Shown here one piece after another: positions 1 through 7,557 of a stretch of 64,000 nt of DNA. This stretch comes from Pseudomonas lutea (GTDB taxonomy: Bacteria > Pseudomonadota > Gammaproteobacteria > Pseudomonadales > Pseudomonadaceae), in NCBI RefSeq assembly GCF_000759445.1, contig NZ_JRMB01000002.1, positions 620,001-684,000 on the forward strand. The letters are read 5' to 3'. The notes beneath the pieces were generated by a model, which had not been told where the DNA came from, made no database searches, and saw only the letters and a program-made list of their open reading frames with translations. Position numbers and translations under genes: made by a program. Numbering within the stretch: position 1 is the stretch's first letter; each line of letters starts with the position of its first letter.

Positions 1-2
1 AA

Positions 3-884
3 CCCCAGCCCGCCGCAGAGGACGTGCGCAACGCTGCCCTCGCAGCGGCAGGCACCTGGCTGACGCTGGTGTTCCTCGGGCTGTTTTTGTATCAGCGCTG
101 GCGCCTTGCACGGGTGCGTCAGCGCAGCCGTGAAGAGCTCGAACGCCTGGTCGAAGAGCGCACTCAGGATCTGCAAACCGCACAGGAGGGTCTGGTGCAG
201 TCCACCAAACTGGCGGCACTGGGCCAGATGTCAGCCGCGCTCGCCCACGAAATCAATCAACCGTTGACCGCCCAGCGTATGCAGCTCGCGACATTGCGCC
301 TGTTGCTGGAACACGGCCGGGTCGACGATGCCTACAAAGCGTTGAGCCTGCTTGACCAGCAGTTGAGCCGCATGGCGGCGCTTACCGGGCACCTGAAAAC
401 ATTCGCCCGCAAAAGCCCAAGCGGTCTGCGTGAGCGCCTTGACCTGGCGACCGTGGTTGACCAGGCGCTGCTGTTGCTCGACGCCAGAATCAAAAGCGAG
501 CGCGTCAGTTGCGTGCTTGACCTGACGCGTCCCGCATGGGTGCGCGGCGACGCCATCCGGCTTGAACAGGTGCTCATCAACCTGCTGCGCAATGCGCTGG
601 ACGCGATGCAGGACAAACCGCTCAAGCGCCTCGAAATTCGGATCGACGAGCAGCCCGAGCACTGGCGAATCGCGGTTATCGACAGTGGCGGCGGCATTGC
701 CGACGAACATCTGGCCAGCGTATTCGATCCTTTTTTCACCACCAAACCGGTGGGCGATGGACTGGGGCTGGGGCTCGCGGTCTCGTTCGCCATCGTGCAT
801 GAGCTGGGCGGCCGCCTCAGCGCCGAAAATGTCAGCGCTGGCGCACGGTTTTTCTTTTGCCTCGGCAAGGCTCAGGAGGCTTAA
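3..884 (+). CDS. dctB: DctB-type sensor histidine kinase, C-terminal part (5' end outside window)
   Basis: The reading frame is open to the left edge, so this is the last 293 or so residues of a larger membrane sensor kinase. A transmembrane helix (about 20 residues rich in L/V/F) is followed by a coiled coil and then the kinase core: H-box ALAHEINQPL with the phospho-accepting His at 246-248, N-box INLLRNALDAM, D-box DSGGGI and G-box GLGLGL. The H-box and the helix-coil linker without HAMP are typical of DctB. It should phosphorylate the response regulator encoded 4 bp downstream. In P. aeruginosa the related pair MifS/MifR senses alpha-ketoglutarate, and with the dicarboxylate transporter nearby this could be that orthologue instead; the sensory domain needed to decide is not in the window. 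Confidence 0.85.
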   Translation, partial: PQPAAEDVRNAALAAAGTWLTLVFLGLFLYQRWRLARVRQRSREELERLVEERTQDLQTAQEGLVQSTKLAALGQMSAALAHEINQPLTAQRMQLATLRLLLEHGRVDDAYKALSLLDQQLSRMAALTGHLKTFARKSPSGLRERLDLATVVDQALLLLDARIKSERVSCVLDLTRPAWVRGDAIRLEQVLINLLRNALDAMQDKPLKRLEIRIDEQPEHWRIAVIDSGGGIADEHLASVFDPFFTTKPVGDGLGLGLAVSFAIVHELGGRLSAENVSAGARFFFCLGKAQEA

Positions 885-888
885 AGGC

Positions 889-2235
889 ATGCTCAATTCG
901 GTGATCGTGGTAGACGACGAGGCGCCCATCCGGGAAGCCGTGGAGCAATGGCTGACATTGTCCGGCTTTACCGTGCAGGTGTTCAGTCGCGCCGAGGCAT
1001 GTCTGGCGCAGCTGCCCGATGCCTTCCCCGGCGTGATTCTGAGCGATGTGCGCATGCCTGGCATGGACGGTCTCCAGTTGCTCGCAGAGTTGCAGGCGAA
1101 GGACCGCGACTTGCCAGTGATCCTGCTGACCGGTCACGGGGATGTGCCGATGGCCGTGGACGCGATGCGCGACGGAGCGTATGACTTTCTGGAGAAGCCG
1201 TTCACCCCGGAACGACTGCTTGGCAGCCTGCGCAGGGCGCTGGAGAAACGCGCGCTGGTGCTGGATAACCGCACGCTGCACGAACAGGCTGACCACCGCT
1301 CGCGCCTGGACGCGACGCTGTTGGGCATGTCGCCGACGATGCAGACGCTGCGCCGACAGGTGCTGGATTTATCGCCATTGCCGGTGAACGTGTTGATTCG
1401 TGGCGAGACGGGTAGCGGCAAGGAGATGGTTGCGCGGTGTCTGCATGATTTCGGTTCCAGGGCTGACAAGCCTTTCGTCGCGGTCAATTGCGCGGCGATT
1501 CCCGAACCGCTGTTTGAGGCCGAGCTGTTCGGCCACGAGAGCGGCGCGTTCACCGGCGCCCAGGGTAAGCGCGTCGGCAAGCTGGAATTCGCCCACGGCG
1601 GCACAGTGTTTCTCGACGAGATTGAAAGCATGCCGCTGGCTCAGCAGGTCAAGTTACTGCGGGTGATTCAGGAACGACGTATCGAGCGGCTGGGCTCGAA
1701 TCAGAGCATTGAGATCGACGTGCGCATCATTGCTGCGACCAAACCCGATCTGCTGGATGAAGCGCGAGCCGGTCGCTTTCGTGAAGATTTGGCCTACCGA
1801 TTGAACATTGCCGAATTGCGCCTGCCGCCGCTGCGCGACAGGCGCGAGGACATTCCGATGCTGTTTAGCCATTTTTCCAGGCAGGCAGCCCAACGCCTGG
1901 CTCGCAGCGCGCCGGCTCTGAGCGGAGCGCAATTAAGCCATCTCCTCAGCCATGACTGGCCGGGCAATGTCCGAGAGCTTGCCAATGCCGCCGAGCGTCA
2001 GGTTCTGGGGCTGGACAACCCGGCCGCTGAAGCCCTGGCGGGTGGCCAGTCGCTGGTGGCGCAGCAAGAGGCGTTCGAAGCGCACTGCATCCGCTCAGCA
2101 TTGCAACGGCATCGGGGCGACATCAAGGCAGTGATGAACGAGCTGCAGGTGCCACGGCGAACGCTGAATGAAAAGATGCAGCGGCACGGGCTGGTACGCG
2201 AGGATTTCCTGGCGGAAGGCAATTCACCGCGCTGA
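889..2235 (+). CDS. dctD: Sigma-54-dependent response regulator, DctD/MifR type
   Basis: A 448-residue NtrC-family activator. The receiver domain has the acidic pair DDE, phosphorylation site Asp53 in LSDVRMPGMDG and the conserved Lys in FLEKPF. The AAA+ domain has Walker A GETGSGKE and GAFTGA at residues 219-224, the loop that contacts sigma-54. The C-terminus is a Fis-type helix-turn-helix (GDIKAVMNELQVPRRTL). The ATG at 889 follows the kinase stop by 4 bp and has AGGAGG upstream, so the long in-frame extension to 562 is not used. It pairs with the upstream kinase. A probable target is the transporter at 3608, which has a -24/-12 promoter and two upstream palindromes. Whether it is DctD or MifR cannot be settled from the sequence. 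Confidence 0.9.
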   Translation: MLNSVIVVDDEAPIREAVEQWLTLSGFTVQVFSRAEACLAQLPDAFPGVILSDVRMPGMDGLQLLAELQAKDRDLPVILLTGHGDVPMAVDAMRDGAYDFLEKPFTPERLLGSLRRALEKRALVLDNRTLHEQADHRSRLDATLLGMSPTMQTLRRQVLDLSPLPVNVLIRGETGSGKEMVARCLHDFGSRADKPFVAVNCAAIPEPLFEAELFGHESGAFTGAQGKRVGKLEFAHGGTVFLDEIESMPLAQQVKLLRVIQERRIERLGSNQSIEIDVRIIAATKPDLLDEARAGRFREDLAYRLNIAELRLPPLRDRREDIPMLFSHFSRQAAQRLARSAPALSGAQLSHLLSHDWPGNVRELANAAERQVLGLDNPAAEALAGGQSLVAQQEAFEAHCIRSALQRHRGDIKAVMNELQVPRRTLNEKMQRHGLVREDFLAEGNSPR

Positions 2236-2276
2236 ACCGACCTCGGTGAACGCGGCTTTCGCCCACAAACCGGCGC

Positions 2277-3312
2277 ACGAGCGCGCTGCCCGTGAAGAGT
2301 TCGGTGTGTGTCATGAGATTTCGTCCGCACACGAACCGGTGTAGGAGCGCGCTTGCCCGCGAAGAGGTCGGTGTGTGCCAGGAGATTTCGTGGTCTGCCC
2401 ACTGTGTAGGAGCGCGCTTGCCCGCGAAGAGGTTGGTGTGTGCCAGGAGATTTCGTCCGCCCACGAACCGGTGTAGGAGCGAGCTTGCCCGCGAAGAGGT
2501 TGGTACATCCGGCACATGATGGTCGTCCATGCCTACGTCTTCGCGGGCAAGCGCGCTCCTACAGTTGATCCGCGTTACGTCAGTTGCTCTGTGGTGTGCC
2601 TACCGGCGTGGCTGTCTGCCCATTAACCGGCGTGAGAGCGCTTGCCCGCGAAAAGGTTGGTCAGTGCCATGAGATTTCGTGGTCTGCCCACTGACCAGTG
2701 TAGGAGCGCGCTTGCCCGCGAAGAGGTCGGTACATCCGAAACATGATGGTCGTTCATGCCTACGTCTTCGCGGGCAAGCGCGCTCCTACAGTTGAACTGC
2801 GTTACGTCAGTTGCTCTGTGGTGTGCTTACCGGCGTGGCTGCCTGCCATTAACCGGCGTAAGAGCGCTTGCCCGCGAAAAGGTTGGTCAGTGCCAGGAGA
2901 TTTCGTGGTCTGCCCACTGACCGGTGTAGGAGCGCGCTTGCCCGCGAAGAGGTTGGTACATCCGGCACATGATGGTCGTCCATGCCTACGTCTTCGCGGG
3001 CAAGCGCGCTCCTACAGTTGATCCGCGTTACGTCAGTTGCTCTGTGGTGTGCCTACCGGCGTGGCTGTCTGCCCATTAACCGGCGTAAGAGCGCTTGCCC
3101 GCGAAAAGGTTGGTCAGTGCCATGAGATTTCATGGTCTGCCCACTGACCGGTGTAGGAGCGCGCTTGCCCGCGAAGAGGTTGGTGTGTGCCAGGAGATTT
3201 CGTGGTCTGCCCACTGACCGGTGTAGGAGCGCGCTTGCCCGCGAAGAGGTCGGTACATCCGACACATGATGGTCGCCCATGCCTACGTCTTCGCGGGCAA
3301 GCGCGCTCCTAC
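2277..3312. repeat. REP array with 227-bp higher-order tandem repeats
   Basis: Fifteen copies of a REP core (GTAGGAGCGCGCTTGCCCGC plus GAA) are packed into about 1 kb. Forward intact copies start at 2341, 2406, 2473 (one substitution), 2700, 2926, 3153 and 3223. Inverted copies start at 2540, 2767, 2993 and 3290. Degenerate copies lie near 2277, 2632, 2858 and 3085. From 2473 the array repeats as a block of forward, inverted and degenerate REP with period 226-227 bp (2473, 2700, 2926), followed by a partial block. The left part and the step 3153 to 3223 use a shorter 65-70 bp unit. No gene is present between the regulator and 3608. Confidence 0.95.
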
Positions 3313-3437
3313 CGTTGATCTGCGTGACTTCAGTTGCTCGGTGGCGCGATAGCCGGTCTGATAGCGATACGTTGATCTGCGGTACGTCAGTTGCTTTGTG
3401 GCGATAACCGAAGTGTTGAGGGTTCCAGGGTGGCCAA

Positions 3438-3485
3438 TGAGCGGATTTTCGCTCAGGTTATTTTCTGAATCAGCGGATTTCCGCT
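3438..3485 (+). promoter_or_regulatory. Two palindromic upstream activator sites, probable DctD/MifR binding
   Basis: Two related palindromes lie upstream of the -24/-12 promoter: TGAGCG-6 nt-CGCTCA at 3438-3455 and AGCGGA-2 nt-TCCGCT at 3472-3485. Both contain AGCGGATTTYCGCTC. Their centres are 32 bp apart, about three helical turns, so both would face the same side of the DNA. They sit roughly 90-120 bp before the expected transcription start, the usual place for an NtrC-family enhancer. Assignment to the adjacent regulator is inference. Confidence 0.65.
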
Positions 3486-3529
3486 CACCTGCGTCAGCCT
3501 GATCGCTCTATATCGGGGCTTTCAGCCTT

Positions 3530-3545
3530 TGGCACAGCTCCTGCT
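3530..3545 (+). promoter_or_regulatory. Sigma-54 (-24/-12) promoter of the dicarboxylate transporter
   Basis: TGGCAC at 3530-3535 and TGCT at 3542-3545 give GG and GC elements with the exact spacing of the RpoN consensus (TGGCACR-N4-YTGCW). Transcription should begin near 3556, leaving a leader of about 50 nt before the ATG at 3608. Two palindromes upstream and a sigma-54 activator gene in the neighbourhood support it. Confidence 0.75.
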
Positions 3546-3581
3546 ATCCATGTTGTCAGACCGCCTAGACGCGATCCCTCT

Positions 3582-3589
3582 AACAACAA
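3582..3589 (+). promoter_or_regulatory. CA motif (AACAACAA), possible Hfq/Crc site
   Basis: AACAACAA matches the AANAANAA motif bound by Hfq with Crc in Pseudomonas catabolite repression. It lies in the leader 18 nt before the transporter ATG, overlapping the ribosome-binding region where such sites act. A match this short can occur by chance. Confidence 0.4.
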
Positions 3590-3607
3590 TGATCTGCAGG
3601 AAAACCA

Positions 3608-4930
3608 ATGGCCATCCCCAATTCTGCTTCCCCCGGAGCGGCTGCCACCACAGTCGCAGAAAAAACCACCGGAAATCGCCTGAAATCCATTTTCAGCGGA
3701 TCCGTCGGCAACATGGTCGAGTGGTACGACTGGTACGTCTACGCCGCTTTCTCTCTCTACTTCGCCAAAGTCTTCTTCCCCAAGGGCGACACCACTGCCC
3801 AACTGCTCAACACCGCCGCGATCTTCGCTGTGGGCTTTCTCATGCGGCCTATCGGCGGCTGGCTCATGGGCCTTTATGCTGACCGCAAAGGCCGCAAGGC
3901 TGCATTGATGGCGTCGGTCCTGCTGATGTGTTTTGGTTCGCTGATCATCGCCCTCACGCCCGGGTATGAAACCATCGGCGTCGGCGCCCCGATCATGCTG
4001 GTGTTCGCCCGCTTGCTGCAGGGCCTGTCGGTGGGTGGCGAATACGGCACCTCGGCAACCTACCTCAGCGAAATGGCGACCAAAGAGCGTCGTGGCTTTT
4101 TCTCGAGCTTCCAGTACGTCACGCTGATCTCGGGTCAGCTCATCGCACTCGCGGTATTGATCGTGCTGCAACAAACGCTGACGACCGAACAGCTGCACGC
4201 GTGGGGCTGGCGCATCCCGTTCGGCATTGGCGCCCTGTGCGCGGTGGTGGCGCTGTTTCTGCGTCGCGGCATGGAAGAGACCGAGTCGTTCACCCGCAAG
4301 AAGGACAAGCCCAAAGAGAGCCTGATGCGCACATTGATGCGCCATCCCAAGGAGCTGATGACTGTGGTCGGGCTGACCATGGGCGGAACGCTGGCCTTCT
4401 ACACGTACACCACGTACATGCAGAAGTACCTGGTGAACACGGTGGGCATGAGCATCACCGATTCGACCACCATCTCCGCCGCCACGCTGTTCCTGTTCAT
4501 GCTTTTGCAGCCTGTTATCGGCGCGCTGTCTGACAAGATCGGCCGTCGGCCGATCCTGATCGCGTTCGGCGTTTTGGGGACCTTGTGTACCGTACCGATT
4601 CTCACCACGCTGCACACCATTCAAAGCTGGTGGGGTGCGTTCTTCCTGATCATGGCTGCGCTGATCATCGTCAGCGGCTACACGTCGATCAACGCGGTGG
4701 TCAAGGCGGAACTGTTCCCGACCGAAATCCGTGCGCTGGGCGTGGGCTTGCCGTATGCGTTGACGGTATCGATCTTCGGCGGCACCGCTGAATACATCGC
4801 GCTGTGGTTCAAAAGCATCGGCATGGAGACCGGGTACTACTGGTACGTCACGGCCTGCATCGCGGTGTCGCTGCTGGTCTATGTCTTCATGAAAGACACT
4901 CGCAAGCATTCGCGGATCGAAACTGACTGA
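3608..4930 (+). CDS. MHS-family MFS transporter, C4/C5-dicarboxylate (alpha-ketoglutarate-type) permease
   Basis: A 440-residue inner-membrane proton symporter of the metabolite:H+ family (KgtP/PcaT/ShiA). About 12 hydrophobic segments follow a cytoplasmic N-terminus. The family motif NMVEWYDWYVYAAF is near residue 38 and the loop 2-3 motif DRKGRKAA is present. The ATG is preceded by GCAGGA. A perfect -24/-12 promoter, activator-like palindromes and the dctBD-type genes upstream point to an organic-acid substrate. In P. aeruginosa the related PA5530 imports alpha-ketoglutarate and glutarate under RpoN and MifR. A paralogue, pcaT, is at 23012. The exact substrate is inferred from context only. 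Confidence 0.85.
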   Translation: MAIPNSASPGAAATTVAEKTTGNRLKSIFSGSVGNMVEWYDWYVYAAFSLYFAKVFFPKGDTTAQLLNTAAIFAVGFLMRPIGGWLMGLYADRKGRKAALMASVLLMCFGSLIIALTPGYETIGVGAPIMLVFARLLQGLSVGGEYGTSATYLSEMATKERRGFFSSFQYVTLISGQLIALAVLIVLQQTLTTEQLHAWGWRIPFGIGALCAVVALFLRRGMEETESFTRKKDKPKESLMRTLMRHPKELMTVVGLTMGGTLAFYTYTTYMQKYLVNTVGMSITDSTTISAATLFLFMLLQPVIGALSDKIGRRPILIAFGVLGTLCTVPILTTLHTIQSWWGAFFLIMAALIIVSGYTSINAVVKAELFPTEIRALGVGLPYALTVSIFGGTAEYIALWFKSIGMETGYYWYVTACIAVSLLVYVFMKDTRKHSRIETD

Positions 4931-4983
4931 CCCGGGCGATGCTGACGCTCATCGATTGAGCGCCGTTTGACGACGCAAAACAG

Positions 4984-5014
4984 GGGCGGCCACGCAAGTG
5001 AGCCGCCCTTTTTA
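4984..5014 (+). terminator. Rho-independent terminator of the MFS transporter
   Basis: GGGCGGC (4984-4990) pairs with GCCGCCC (5002-5008) across an 11-nt loop, followed by five T. It lies about 55 bp after the stop codon at 4930. Confidence 0.85.
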
Positions 5015-5072
5015 CGCTTGCAGACAGGACTAAGTGCATGAATGAAGGCCGCTTTTCGCAGTATCAATTTCA

Positions 5073-5177
5073 GCGATGATCGCTACCAACGCGATTGACT
5101 TCTTAATAGTTTTAAGCCGAGTAAAGTTCACTCCATACCGAGTTACCCAAACATTGAATCGATCTGGAGCAACTACC
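5073..5177 (+). promoter_or_regulatory. Leader of the first repeat protein, homologous to 5946-6050
   Basis: About 105 bp ending at the ATG align with the leader of the second paralogue with only small gaps. Shared blocks include CGATGRTCGYTANCAAC, ACTTC, TTAAT, CTCCAT and the ribosome-binding segment CTGGAGCAACT. Conservation outside the coding part implies that the whole transcription unit was duplicated and that promoter elements are kept. No confident -35/-10 pair with normal spacing was found. Confidence 0.6.
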
Positions 5178-5642
5178 ATGAAAACCAACAAACTGATCTT
5201 CGGCCTTGCATTCTCTCTTCTCGCCAGCAGCGCCTTTGCACTTCCTGCTGTCGAGGCACATCACAGCGTTAGTGCAGCGGTAGTTGCAGAGAACGGTTCT
5301 TCCCATACCAATATTGGCCGCGTCGCTGCTGACGGTGCTGACCACGTAGGCGCCAACCACCTCGCGGCTGACGGTGCCGACCACGTAGGTGCCAATCGCC
5401 TCGCGGCTGACGGTGCTGACCACGTAGGTGCCAACCGCCTCGCTGCCGATGGTGCTGACCACGTAGGTGCCAACCGCCTCGCTGCCGATGGTGCTGACCA
5501 CGTAGGTGCCAATCGCCTCGCTGCCGATGGTGCTGACCACGTAGGCGCCAATCGCCTCGCTGCTGACGGTGCTGATCACGTAGGTGCAAATCGCCTCGCT
5601 GCTGACGGTGCGGACCATGTTGGTGCAAATCGCCTGAGCTGA
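5178..5642 (+). CDS. Secreted protein with eight 13-residue DGADHVGAN repeats
   Basis: A 154-residue protein of unknown function. It starts with a Sec signal peptide (MKTNKLIFGLAFSLLASSAFA), probably cut after AFA, so it is periplasmic or secreted. A linker with GSSHTN follows, then eight near-perfect copies of AADGADHVGANRL (residues 50-153) and a final Ser. Each repeat carries two or three Asp, one His and a Gly-Ala-Asn turn, which could suit a beta-solenoid or metal binding, but neither is shown. GGAGC lies 8 nt before the chosen ATG; the longer frame to 5076 lacks a signal at its start. At DNA level the repeat is a 39-bp tandem array. A paralogue with four repeats follows at 6051. Confidence 0.75.
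   Translation: MKTNKLIFGLAFSLLASSAFALPAVEAHHSVSAAVVAENGSSHTNIGRVAADGADHVGANHLAADGADHVGANRLAADGADHVGANRLAADGADHVGANRLAADGADHVGANRLAADGADHVGANRLAADGADHVGANRLAADGADHVGANRLS
5325..5636 (+). repeat. 39-bp tandem repeat, eight copies, inside the secreted-protein gene
   Basis: Eight in-frame 39-bp units encode AADGADHVGANRL. Units differ mainly at third codon positions (for example GACGGT versus GATGGT, AACCGC versus AATCGC), so the protein repeat is under stronger constraint than the DNA. Unit length divisible by three means copy-number change would keep the frame. Confidence 0.9.
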
Positions 5643-5665
5643 TTCATTCCCTTGAAGTCTCCTCC

Positions 5666-5693
5666 GCCCGGTCTTGCGCCGGGCTTGATTTTC
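5666..5693 (+). terminator. Terminator after the first repeat-protein gene
   Basis: GCCCGG (5666-5671) pairs with CCGGGC (5679-5684) over a 7-nt loop, followed by TTGATTTTC. The rest of the gap to 5945 shows no convincing gene; a 63-codon frame at 5754-5945 lacks an RBS and protein-like composition. Confidence 0.7.
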
Positions 5694-5945
5694 TAGCTAT
5701 TTATGATGCAAACCCCCGGCTGATATGGCCTGCCGTCCAGCTTCTCGGTTTGGATGAAATGGCAGACAGCGAGTCTCAGCCCTCGCTGCGCAGATGCCAG
5801 TCACACAACCCATCCCCGCGCTAGCAAATCATCAATAACTCGTCAACCACAAAAACCCCACGACACAGCGAAAAATGCGCCATTCCCGAGCAATCTTCTC
5901 CGCAGCGCCTTAAAAACGGGCGTTCCAGCCAACTATCATTTTTGA

Positions 5946-6050
5946 CGATGGTCGTTAGCAACAGCGTTAACTTCAACTTAATCCCTGCGCGCGTAAGATT
6001 GGCTCCATTCCCAAGTTAAAACTTATTGAAACTTACTGGAGCAACTCACC
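5946..6050 (+). promoter_or_regulatory. Leader of the second repeat protein, homologous to 5073-5177
   Basis: This leader aligns along its length with that of the first paralogue, including GATGGTCGTTAGCAAC at the far end and CTGGAGCAACT just before the ATG. It shows that regulation, not only the coding part, has been kept since duplication. Confidence 0.6.
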
Positions 6051-6374
6051 ATGAAAACTTCAAATATTATTTTCGGCCTAAGTTTGTCGATCCTGGCATC
6101 GAGCGCATTCGCTCTGCCGGTATCGGAGCAACACTCAGCATTCAATGGCACTGTTGTGGCTGAAGGCGGTTCTTCCCACACCAATGCGTCGCACACCGGT
6201 TCTTACCGTCAGGCGTCAGACGGCTCCGATCATGTTGGTGCCAATCGTCTTGCCGCTGACGGCGCTGATCACGTAGGCGCTAACCGCCAGGCTGCCGATG
6301 GTGCTGACCATGTCGGCGCCAACCGCCTGGCCGCTGACGGTGCCGATCATGTTGGCGCCAACCGCGTCAGCTAA
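6051..6374 (+). CDS. Secreted protein with four 13-residue DGADHVGAN repeats (paralogue)
   Basis: A 107-residue paralogue of the protein at 5178. The signal peptide MKTSNIIFGLSLSILASSAFA and the linker with VVAEGGSSHTN are clearly shared. It has four repeats instead of eight (residues 55-106): ASDGSDHVGANRL, AADGADHVGANRQ, AADGADHVGANRL and AADGADHVGANRV, then Ser. GGAGC precedes the ATG at the same distance as in the first copy. It has its own terminator, so the two genes appear to be separate transcription units. Function unknown; an exported, possibly metal-binding or structural repeat protein is only a guess. Confidence 0.75.
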   Translation: MKTSNIIFGLSLSILASSAFALPVSEQHSAFNGTVVAEGGSSHTNASHTGSYRQASDGSDHVGANRLAADGADHVGANRQAADGADHVGANRLAADGADHVGANRVS

Positions 6375-6444
6375 GCCAGTCCAGCTTCATGCTCTGCCGC
6401 TGTATGCATAACCGCTTCATGTTCGCCTCCCGAACTCCCTTTGT

Positions 6445-6471
6445 AGCCCGACAATTGTCGGGCTTTTTTTT
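6445..6471 (+). terminator. Strong terminator after the second repeat-protein gene
   Basis: A perfect 20-bp palindrome AGCCCGACAATTGTCGGGCT (6445-6464) is followed directly by seven further T. Confidence 0.9.
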
Positions 6472-6584
6472 GCCTGGCATTCGGCCGCCGCTGGAATCCT
6501 TTGGCAACGCCCTGCACTATGACGGCCGTCATTCTCAAACGCGCGCCGCAGCAACGTGCGCCAGCACCCAGTCAGGAACACACC

Positions 6585-7208
6585 ATGTCAGACGATATTC
6601 ATTTCTACGAACCGTCCAAAGGCCATGGCTTGCCCCATGACCCCTTCAACGCAATTGTGGGCCCACGCCCGATCGGCTGGATCTCGTCCCAGGACGCACA
6701 GGGCAAGTTGAACCTGGCCCCCTACAGCTTTTTCAACGCCTTCAACTACGTGCCTCCGATCATCGGCTTTTGCAGCATCGGCCGAAAGGACAGCCTCAAC
6801 AACGTCGAACAGACCGGCGAGTTCGTGTGGAACCTGGCGACGCGCGGCCTAGCCGAGCAAATGAACATGAGCTGCGCCGCGGTGCCTGCGGACGTGAATG
6901 AATTTGAGCTGGCCAACCTGACGGCAGAACCCTCGCGCATCGTTTCGGTGCCGAGGGTTAAAGAGACGCCTGTGGCGTTCGAGTGCAAAGTAACGCAGAT
7001 CATCCAGCTGCAGCGCGCCGACAAAGAGAACGTGCCGAGCTGGCTGATCATGGGTGAAGTGGTGGCTGTGCACATTGCCAAGCGGTTGCTGAAGGAAGGG
7101 ATCTACGACACGGCTGCGGGCGAGCCGATCCTGCGCGGCGGCGGCCCGGGCGACTACTTTCAGGTGACGCCTGAGTCGCTGTTCACGATGTACCGGCCAA
7201 AAGCCTGA
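6585..7208 (+). CDS. Flavin reductase-like (FMN-binding split-barrel) protein
   Basis: A 207-residue soluble protein of the flavin reductase-like/DIM6-NTAB family. The FMN-binding signature is visible as VGPRPIGWISSQD, LAPYSFFNAFNYVPPIIGF and the following TGEFVWNLAT near residues 25-90. Members bind FMN and act as flavin reductases or small oxidoreductases; the partner is unknown. The ATG at 6585 has CAGGAA upstream, so the earlier in-frame start at 6501 is unlikely. It is not in an obvious operon. Confidence 0.85.
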   Translation: MSDDIHFYEPSKGHGLPHDPFNAIVGPRPIGWISSQDAQGKLNLAPYSFFNAFNYVPPIIGFCSIGRKDSLNNVEQTGEFVWNLATRGLAEQMNMSCAAVPADVNEFELANLTAEPSRIVSVPRVKETPVAFECKVTQIIQLQRADKENVPSWLIMGEVVAVHIAKRLLKEGIYDTAAGEPILRGGGPGDYFQVTPESLFTMYRPKA

Positions 7209-7448
7209 TTAGCTCGGGGCGAACACCAGCTCACCCTCATCGGTGACATCGGCAAGTCGCTCCAGCTCCTGCACCGCGGCTTCGTCAGCGGCGAGCGCGG
7301 TGACAAATTTCTGATCGGTCAGCACCTGGTGGAAGCTCGGGGCGCCGCCATTGAATCGCGCTTTGACGGCGATCGCTGCGCTGTAGCCGTCTTCACCGGG
7401 AACTGCGGCCGATACCGCCTCGTGATGCTGGAATTCTTTGCGTGCCAT
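7209..7448 (-). CDS. Small conserved-looking hypothetical protein
   Basis: A 79-residue, soluble, acidic protein with no signal peptide or membrane segment and no domain I recognise. Composition is protein-like (AIAVKARFNGGAPSF, then Ala/Glu-rich helices) and AGGGCG lies about 10 nt before the ATG. It converges tail-to-tail with the flavin reductase-like gene, whose stop ends exactly where this stop begins. Confidence 0.55.
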   Translation of the reverse strand: MARKEFQHHEAVSAAVPGEDGYSAAIAVKARFNGGAPSFHQVLTDQKFVTALAADEAAVQELERLADVTDEGELVFAPS

Positions 7449-7557
7449 AGTCCGAACGCCCTGCCTGAAAAGGAAAGGCAGGATTCTAAACGGACGGGGA
7501 CGAGCCCTTGCAAGACTTTCTGCGCAGTGTCGGCGCCAGGCTCAGCGTCCGAACCTC

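Noticed and set aside
2277..3312. Regular repeats looked at as a CRISPR array
   Set aside because: Repeat units occur in both orientations, spacers are themselves repeated rather than unique, and no cas gene is present; the core is the Pseudomonas REP.
3494..4909. 471-codon antisense frame over the dicarboxylate transporter
   Set aside because: Composition (many His, Gln, Arg, Asp) is that of a shadow frame; the plus-strand gene has motifs, RBS, promoter and terminator.
5325..5636. 39-bp repeats looked at as a CRISPR array or VNTR without coding role
   Set aside because: Units are contiguous without spacers, in frame, and differ mostly at synonymous positions within a gene with signal peptide and RBS.
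5754..5945. 63-codon frame between the repeat-protein genes
   Set aside because: Low-complexity basic composition, no RBS, and it runs into the conserved leader of the second gene.
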